From Mucilaginibacter boryungensis (GTDB taxonomy: Bacteria; Bacteroidota; Bacteroidia; Sphingobacteriales; Sphingobacteriaceae), in NCBI RefSeq assembly GCF_015221995.1, contig NZ_JADFFM010000001.1:2356001-2420000 (forward strand): 64,000 bases of DNA, read 5' to 3'. Below are positions 59,580-64,000 of this stretch, piece after piece. The position numbers and the translations under genes are program-made. Below the pieces are notes generated by a model. The model searched no databases, was not told the DNA's origin, and was given only the letters and a program-made list of their open reading frames with translations. How positions within the stretch are numbered: position 1 is the first letter of the stretch; every line of letters starts with the position of its first letter.

Positions 59580-60056
59580 ATGAAAAAGTTATTATTAATT
59601 AGACATGCAAAGGCCGGCAGTCATAATATGAAAGATTTTGACCGCCCTTTAACCGAGAAAGGCATGCACGATGCCGCGTTCATGGCCGGTCAGCTTAAAA
59701 AAGCAGAACTGATACCCGAATATATTGTTACCAGCCCATCCCTGCGTACTAAAACTACTGCCAATATATTTGCCAGACTATTATCTGTAAAAAAAACCTT
59801 TGATAACAAGCATATATACGAGGCGAGTACGCGCGAACTATTAACTACAATTAACCACTTACCCGAAGAGTATAGTTTTATAGCGATAGTAGGCCATAAC
59901 CCGGGTATAAGCCAGGTATTATATGAACTTACCGGCGAAATGCGCGATATGCCGCCTGCTGCCGCAGCCCTGATAGGTTTTGATTTTGATGAATGGGAAA
60001 TGGTGCATACCGATACCGGAAAACTGGCCTGGTACGATTCGCCCAAGGAACATTAA
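59580..60056 (+). CDS. sixA: SixA-like histidine phosphatase
   Basis: The 158-residue member of the histidine phosphatase family has the catalytic RHA motif (LLIRHAKAG), Arg in FDRPLTEKG, and the second His in VGHNPGISQVLYELTG. SixA dephosphorylates Hpt domains; bacterial homologues in this family also act on small phosphates. A stand-alone Hpt protein is encoded at 7369, and whether the two interact is unknown. It ends the operon that starts at rfaE2. Confidence 0.87.
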   Translation: MKKLLLIRHAKAGSHNMKDFDRPLTEKGMHDAAFMAGQLKKAELIPEYIVTSPSLRTKTTANIFARLLSVKKTFDNKHIYEASTRELLTTINHLPEEYSFIAIVGHNPGISQVLYELTGEMRDMPPAAAALIGFDFDEWEMVHTDTGKLAWYDSPKEH

Positions 60057-60137
60057 TAAGCAGAACTTAAGCTAATCAGCTATTCTTATTTTAAGTTATT
60101 TTGGCTGCTTGTAAAAAAGAAGTAATTTGGCATATAC

Positions 60138-61106
60138 ATGAATACTAAAAGCCTAAGCCTTATAATTATTTTATGTGTCGTTTCCGGCATAATCGACATT
60201 GCTTGCGCACAACAACAATCATTTTATATAAATTATAATGGCCAGTTACTATCATCTGCCGATAGCGCGGATTACATTCGTATAATTAAAGCGCCGGATG
60301 ATGCATCAAATCTTTTTAACATTTTTGAATTTTATCCTGACGGGCAAAAAAAGCTCATTGGTAAATCAGCCAAAGTTGACCCGTATAATTTGGACGGCCC
60401 ATGCGTAAGTTATTACAGAAATGGGTTTAGAAAAAGGGTGGTTAACTATAGCAGCGGCTTAATGGTGGGCGAGGAATATTTATACTTTCCCAATGGTGTG
60501 CTGTATACCGTAAAAAGTTATAGTAAACCTAAAGTAGACATTTATACCCGCATACCTATCCAGGACGTTAAAATTATTAGTTGCAATGATTCTTTAAATA
60601 CATCACTGGTAGTGGAAGGCAAAGGTCATTACCGGGGATATGATCCCGAATTTAAATATATATGCGAAGAAGGCGACGTACTTAATGGAAATAAAATTGC
60701 AGAATGGCACGGGGAAGACCGTGCATATGGCTTAAAATTTACAGAGAATTATACAGCCAATGGCAAGATCGAAAACGCTACCTCGGTAACAGCCGATGGC
60801 AAGACCTATGCATACAAGCAACGAGAAGTAAGTCCTCAGTTTGCAGGCGGTGTGGACTCTTTTAATGATTACGTGAGAAGAAACTTAGTTGCAGGCACAA
60901 TTGTGAGGGGTGCTGTATTTGTTACTTTTACCGTTGAAAAAGATGGTAATCCAAGCGGTATAGTGTTGAAAGACAAAGCTAACGAATTTATTATTGAGGC
61001 TATTAAGGTTGTAAAAAACTCGCCGAAGTGGATGCCCGCAACCCATTTTGGTGTCCCTGTTGCCCGCAGATTAACGATACCAGTATTTTTTAACCAGGTG
61101 TACTAA
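60138..61106 (+). CDS. TonB-like energy transducer with MORN-type repeats
   Basis: The 322-residue protein has a signal peptide-like start (ends IACAQQ), then a MORN-like part (DGPCVSYYRNGFRKRVVNYSSGLMVGEEYLYFPNGVLYTVKSY). Residues ~240-322 form a TonB C-terminal domain with FAGGVDSFNDYVRRNL, GAVFVTFTVEKDGNPSGIVL and SPKWMPATHFGVPVARRLTIPVFF. It has no uncleaved membrane helix of the usual TonB type, so a role as periplasmic adaptor is more likely than energy transduction. Function not established. Confidence 0.8.
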   Translation: MNTKSLSLIIILCVVSGIIDIACAQQQSFYINYNGQLLSSADSADYIRIIKAPDDASNLFNIFEFYPDGQKKLIGKSAKVDPYNLDGPCVSYYRNGFRKRVVNYSSGLMVGEEYLYFPNGVLYTVKSYSKPKVDIYTRIPIQDVKIISCNDSLNTSLVVEGKGHYRGYDPEFKYICEEGDVLNGNKIAEWHGEDRAYGLKFTENYTANGKIENATSVTADGKTYAYKQREVSPQFAGGVDSFNDYVRRNLVAGTIVRGAVFVTFTVEKDGNPSGIVLKDKANEFIIEAIKVVKNSPKWMPATHFGVPVARRLTIPVFFNQVY

Positions 61107-61136
61107 TTAGTAATACTTTATATTTAAGAGTAATAA

Positions 61137-62240
61137 CTAATTGACCATATAAGTCTTCCCCGGTAACGAGCGGATAAAGCCCTGCATTTCCATATTTAGC
61201 AAATTCATAGCCAGCTGACTGGTTGGCATATTGATGCGTAAAGACAAATCATCAATAGCTAAAGGCACTTTGTTTTGACGGATGGCTTCAAATATTAACT
61301 GTTCAGCACTTGATAGGTCGATGGGGAGCATGAGTTGCTCAACCTGTTTGGCGTCGTCTTTCTTTTCCCATCCCATAATATAAGCCAGATCGGCCATGCA
61401 TGATAGTAAAGCAGCCTTATTATTCCGGATCAGGAAGTTACATCCTTCAGAGAATTCGTCGTTTATACGTCCAGGGAAAGCAAAAACGTCCCGGTTATAT
61501 GAATTGGCAATTTCGGCCGTGATAAGTGCACCGCCCTTTATACTGGCTTCCACCACAATAGTTGCATCGGCCATACCGGCTACAATGCGATTGCGTGCAG
61601 GGAAATTAGCAGGATGGGCTGCCACGCCTGAAGGATATTCAGTCAGCACTCCCCCATCTGCCAGCATTTTATTGGCCAGGGTACGGTTTTGAGCGGGATA
61701 CATACTATCGAACCCATGTCCCAACACACCTACCGTTGGTATATTAAATTTCAGGCTTTCTTTGTGCGCGGCGGTATCAATACCGTAGGCCAGTCCACTC
61801 ACTATAAGCACGTTGTATTGCTGTAATTCCTCAATCAGGTCGTGACATAGCCGCTTACCATAGTCGGTAGCATTACGTGTACCAACTATACTTATGACTT
61901 TCGGCATGTTTAAGTCACCATTGCCTTTACTATATAATAACAATGGCGCATCTTCGCAACTTTTCAGGCGTTTAGGATACCGGCTATCGGTATAAAACAC
62001 GGCCTCCACTTTGTTCCGTTCCATAAACTCCAATTCCTGCTCGGCACGCATCAGTGGCGATTCCAGATCGGCCAGGAAAAATTCCACCCGTTTATCGTTA
62101 ATACCGGGAATGTTTTTCAGTTTGGCGGGCGATGTTTTAAACAATGTTTCCGCATCGCCGGTGTACGCTAACATAGCACGCGCAGATGAAGGGCCAATTC
62201 CTTTAATAAATGTAAGGGCAACCTGGTGTAATAACGACAT
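61137..62240 (-). CDS. dprA: DNA-processing protein DprA
   Basis: The 367-residue protein loads RecA on incoming single-stranded DNA in natural transformation. It has an N-terminal HhH-like part (LTFIKGIGPSSARAML) and the Rossmann core (SIVGTRNATDYGKRL, VSGLAYGIDTAAHKESL, EYPSGVAAHPANFPARNRI, FPGRINDEFSEGCN). A C-terminal winged helix (EAIRQNKVPLAIDDLSL) follows. The open frame begins 10 codons earlier; MSLLHQVAL at 62240 fits the family start better. It is convergent with the TonB-like gene. Confidence 0.95.
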   Translation of the reverse strand: MSLLHQVALTFIKGIGPSSARAMLAYTGDAETLFKTSPAKLKNIPGINDKRVEFFLADLESPLMRAEQELEFMERNKVEAVFYTDSRYPKRLKSCEDAPLLLYSKGNGDLNMPKVISIVGTRNATDYGKRLCHDLIEELQQYNVLIVSGLAYGIDTAAHKESLKFNIPTVGVLGHGFDSMYPAQNRTLANKMLADGGVLTEYPSGVAAHPANFPARNRIVAGMADATIVVEASIKGGALITAEIANSYNRDVFAFPGRINDEFSEGCNFLIRNNKAALLSCMADLAYIMGWEKKDDAKQVEQLMLPIDLSSAEQLIFEAIRQNKVPLAIDDLSLRINMPTSQLAMNLLNMEMQGFIRSLPGKTYMVN

Positions 62241-62354
62241 ATGGTTACGAATATATAAAACCCATAGCAAATGCTAAAATAATTAGGAAAATTGCGGCTC
62301 AATAATTTTCAGGCTTTTTCAGCGTATATATATTATCACAACAAAACCAGCACC

Positions 62355-62666
62355 ATGAAAATCATCAGCAAAAAAGAAAACGGTTTAGCAAAACTTTTCG
62401 TTACACTCCCACTCGGCGCAGCGTTAAGTTTTGTTACTACAGTAGCTATGGCACAGCAACCGCCGGCCCCCGGCAATCCTCCACCACCGCCGCCTTCACC
62501 TAAAGAATTGTTCGATAAAGTGAACCCTTTTAAAAAGAGCAAAAAAGAAACAAAAACCGATAAAAATTCAAAAGAAAAAGTAAATAGTGCAAAATCAGGT
62601 TCACTGCCAACGCCGCCGCCACCAAATCCGATAGATCTGTTTAAAAAAAAGAAGCCAGCGAACTAA
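62355..62666 (+). CDS. Small exported Pro/Lys-rich protein
   Basis: The 103-residue protein has a signal peptide-like hydrophobic run (LFVTLPLGAALSFVTTVAMAQ) after a basic start and a mature part with poly-Pro (PGNPPPPPPSPKELF) and Lys-rich repeats: FDKVNPFKKSKKE and later LFKKKKPAN. The two 'P-x-(D/E)LF' phrases look like an internal repeat (PPPPSPKELFDK, PPPPNPIDLFKK). No family recognised. I chose ATG 62355 for the signal peptide. Confidence 0.68.
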   Translation: MKIISKKENGLAKLFVTLPLGAALSFVTTVAMAQQPPAPGNPPPPPPSPKELFDKVNPFKKSKKETKTDKNSKEKVNSAKSGSLPTPPPPNPIDLFKKKKPAN

Positions 62667-62671
62667 AATAC

Positions 62672-62697
62672 AAACGCCCAGGTAAATCGGGGCGTTT
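62672..62697. terminator. Hairpin between convergent genes
   Basis: AAACGCCC pairs with GGGCGTTT around a 10-nt loop. The T tract is poor, so it may be a weak terminator. Confidence 0.5.
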
Positions 62698-62701
62698 ATC
62701 A

Positions 62702-63571
62702 TTATTCGGCTTTAGCAAACCCAACGGTATCTCTATAATACTGTGGTGATATAGCCACGTTACTTTTAAAAAAACGGCTAAAGTAAAATTCATCGTTAAA
62801 GCCAAGTTCGTATGCTATAGTTTTAACGGGTTTTGAAGTAAGATATAATTCACGCTTAGCTTCTATAATAATACGCTCGGCAATTAAACCGGATAGGGTT
62901 TTATTAAAGTGTGCTTTACTAATGCGGTTTAAAGCCCTTGTGGATATATTTAACATATCCGAATATTCGCTGGGACTGTGCTTTATTCTATAATGTTCTT
63001 CAATTGCATGTTTAAGCGTTTTTAATATAAATGGCTCATTGGCCATTTTCAATTCAGCTATTCCCTGGTTTATTTTAATACGGGATGCGCTGATAAGCAA
63101 TATTTTCAGGTAGGAAACCAATAATTCATACTGGGCCAATGCGGCGTTCTGCATTTCAGTTTTTAGCTGATCAACCAGCAACAACAATTGCTGTACTTCT
63201 GTATCAACTAATTGTATTACTGGCGTTTCGTATATATTATTAAACAACACGCCATTGCAAGCCACTTCCTGCTGATGTTTGTGGATGCAAAAAAAATCGG
63301 GGTGAAAGTTAATAAGTACACCTTTAAAAACACCTGTGGTATTGATCATAAATGGTTGGTAGATGCCGAAACACATTAAATTGCCATCATAAAAATTATA
63401 ATCCGAAAAGTCTGCCCGTACTTTACCCTCTCCTTCTAAAACTAATATAATAGTGTAATAATTATAATTTTTAAGCTGTTTAAAGTAGGAGGCGTCATCA
63501 AATATAAACACCTTAAAAGCCAGTTTTTTGGTTTGAGGATCAATAAGCGTATATGAAGTTTGTGCTGTCAA
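62702..63571 (-). CDS. AraC family transcriptional regulator
   Basis: The 289-residue regulator has an N-terminal cupin-like half (FDASYFKQLKNYNYYTIILVLEGEGKVRADFSDYNFYDGNLMCFGIYQPF) and a C-terminal pair of helix-turn-helix units. The last includes GLIAERIIIEAKRELYLTSKPVKTIAYELGFNDEFYFSRFFKSNVAISPQYYR, the family signature. It probably senses a small molecule and controls a neighbouring function; the NTF2-like gene upstream on the same strand is a candidate. Their 20-nt gap suggests an operon. Confidence 0.92.
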   Translation of the reverse strand: MTAQTSYTLIDPQTKKLAFKVFIFDDASYFKQLKNYNYYTIILVLEGEGKVRADFSDYNFYDGNLMCFGIYQPFMINTTGVFKGVLINFHPDFFCIHKHQQEVACNGVLFNNIYETPVIQLVDTEVQQLLLLVDQLKTEMQNAALAQYELLVSYLKILLISASRIKINQGIAELKMANEPFILKTLKHAIEEHYRIKHSPSEYSDMLNISTRALNRISKAHFNKTLSGLIAERIIIEAKRELYLTSKPVKTIAYELGFNDEFYFSRFFKSNVAISPQYYRDTVGFAKAE

Positions 63572-63591
63572 GGCGTGATTTATTTATCGAA

Positions 63592-63972
63592 TTAAAACAA
63601 TTTTCTTTCGCTAACGGCAATTTCCAGGTCATTTATACTGGCAAAGCGTTTCCGCATTAAGCCGTTATCGTCAAACTCCCAAAGTTCGTTTCCATAACTG
63701 CGATACCATTGCCCGGTTTTATCATGCCATTCATATTCAAACCTAACAGCCATCCTATTTTCCCGAAACCCCCACAATTCTTTTTTAAGCTTGTAATCTA
63801 ATTCTTTTTCCCACTTGCACTGTAAAAAAACTTTTACTTCTTCGCGCCCGTTAATAAATTCTACCCGGTTACGCCATTCGGTATCAACGGTATAGGCTAA
63901 ACAAACTTTTTCGGGGTCGCGTGTATTCCATGTATCTTCGGCTAATTGTACTTTTTCTAACGCCGTCTCCAT
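63592..63972 (-). CDS. NTF2-like protein (DUF1348 type)
   Basis: The 126-residue protein matches the nuclear-transport-factor-2-like group: [37 protein letters not shown], then [47 protein letters not shown]. Function unknown; related small proteins bind polyketides or act as cyclases or isomerases. I chose ATG 63972 because 63987 lies inside the -7 box. It leads the operon with the AraC gene. Confidence 0.87.
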   Translation of the reverse strand: METALEKVQLAEDTWNTRDPEKVCLAYTVDTEWRNRVEFINGREEVKVFLQCKWEKELDYKLKKELWGFRENRMAVRFEYEWHDKTGQWYRSYGNELWEFDDNGLMRKRFASINDLEIAVSERKLF

Positions 63973-63984
63973 AGTAAATGGCGG

Positions 63985-63992
63985 CAAAGGTA
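63985..63992 (-). promoter_or_regulatory. -7 box of the NTF2-araC operon
   Basis: On the minus strand TACCTTTG matches TAnnTTTG, 12 nt before the ATG. The -33 region is beyond the window. Confidence 0.55.
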
Positions 63993-64000
63993 ATTTTTTG

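Overview
The window looks like chromosome of a Bacteroidota bacterium, most likely family Sphingobacteriaceae (Mucilaginibacter/Pedobacter-like). The evidence is: promoters of the TAnnTTTG type, few Shine-Dalgarno sequences, many lipoproteins with a C-K-K start, a LytS/LytTR pair, an ECF sigma factor with a membrane partner, MG2/TonB-plug proteins, the large three-domain type of IspG, and the short arginine decarboxylase typical of the phylum. Base composition is moderate (low-to-mid 40s % GC by eye). No rRNA, tRNA, CRISPR array, prophage or integrated plasmid was seen.

Layout. 1-8.2 kb: exonuclease/GIY-YIG fusion, PNPOx-like and glyoxalase-like proteins, pyrF, rho, pssA-purS, an unknown Tyr-rich secreted protein, an Hpt protein and folK. 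8.3-18.6 kb: sppA, a REP-associated transposase (RAYT) bracketed by near-perfect inverted repeats, a PolX-like protein with an eroded polymerase site, ctlX, a two-gene unit of an aspartyl protease and a four-module glycogen-binding protein, arginine decarboxylase and PhzF. 18.7-31 kb: smc, two tandem S41 lipoprotein peptidases, a lolD operon, an alcohol dehydrogenase/aldo-keto reductase pair and YjbQ. 31-48.8 kb: an arginine deiminase family protein, a frameshifted PEP-mutase-like gene, a PL8 polysaccharide lyase, a large MG2/plug protein, a TetR-DHA2 efflux module with three matching operators, hydrolases, pyruvate oxidase, and a LytS-LytTR two-component system. 48.9-64 kb: ispG, a sigma/anti-sigma-like pair, a dicarboxylate symporter, rplU-rpmA, an LPS heptose unit, SixA, a TonB-like protein, dprA, and an AraC regulator with an NTF2-like protein.

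Most genes are ordinary housekeeping or stand-alone accessory genes. The clear local modules are: pssA-purS overlap; polX-ctlX; aspartyl protease-CBM overlap; lolD-unknown-HAD; ADH-AKR; TetR-DHA2; LytS-LytTR; sigma-anti-sigma-GNAT; rplU-rpmA; rfaE2-GT9-OMP-SixA.

The most unusual signal is not a gene. At about ten places the DNA carries short arms made of consecutive 7-nt (sometimes 8-nt) degenerate words, usually facing a second arm made of the reverse-complement words. Three are nearly identical in architecture: four heptamers, a 9-12 nt spacer, four inverted heptamers, each with a different word (CTGAAAG, GTCTAAA, GAATCAA). Two of these lie inside the ispG reading frame. Others flank terminators or sit against gene ends. 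This 7-nt period is incompatible with a protein repeat and points to a DNA- or RNA-level element that I cannot assign to a named family.
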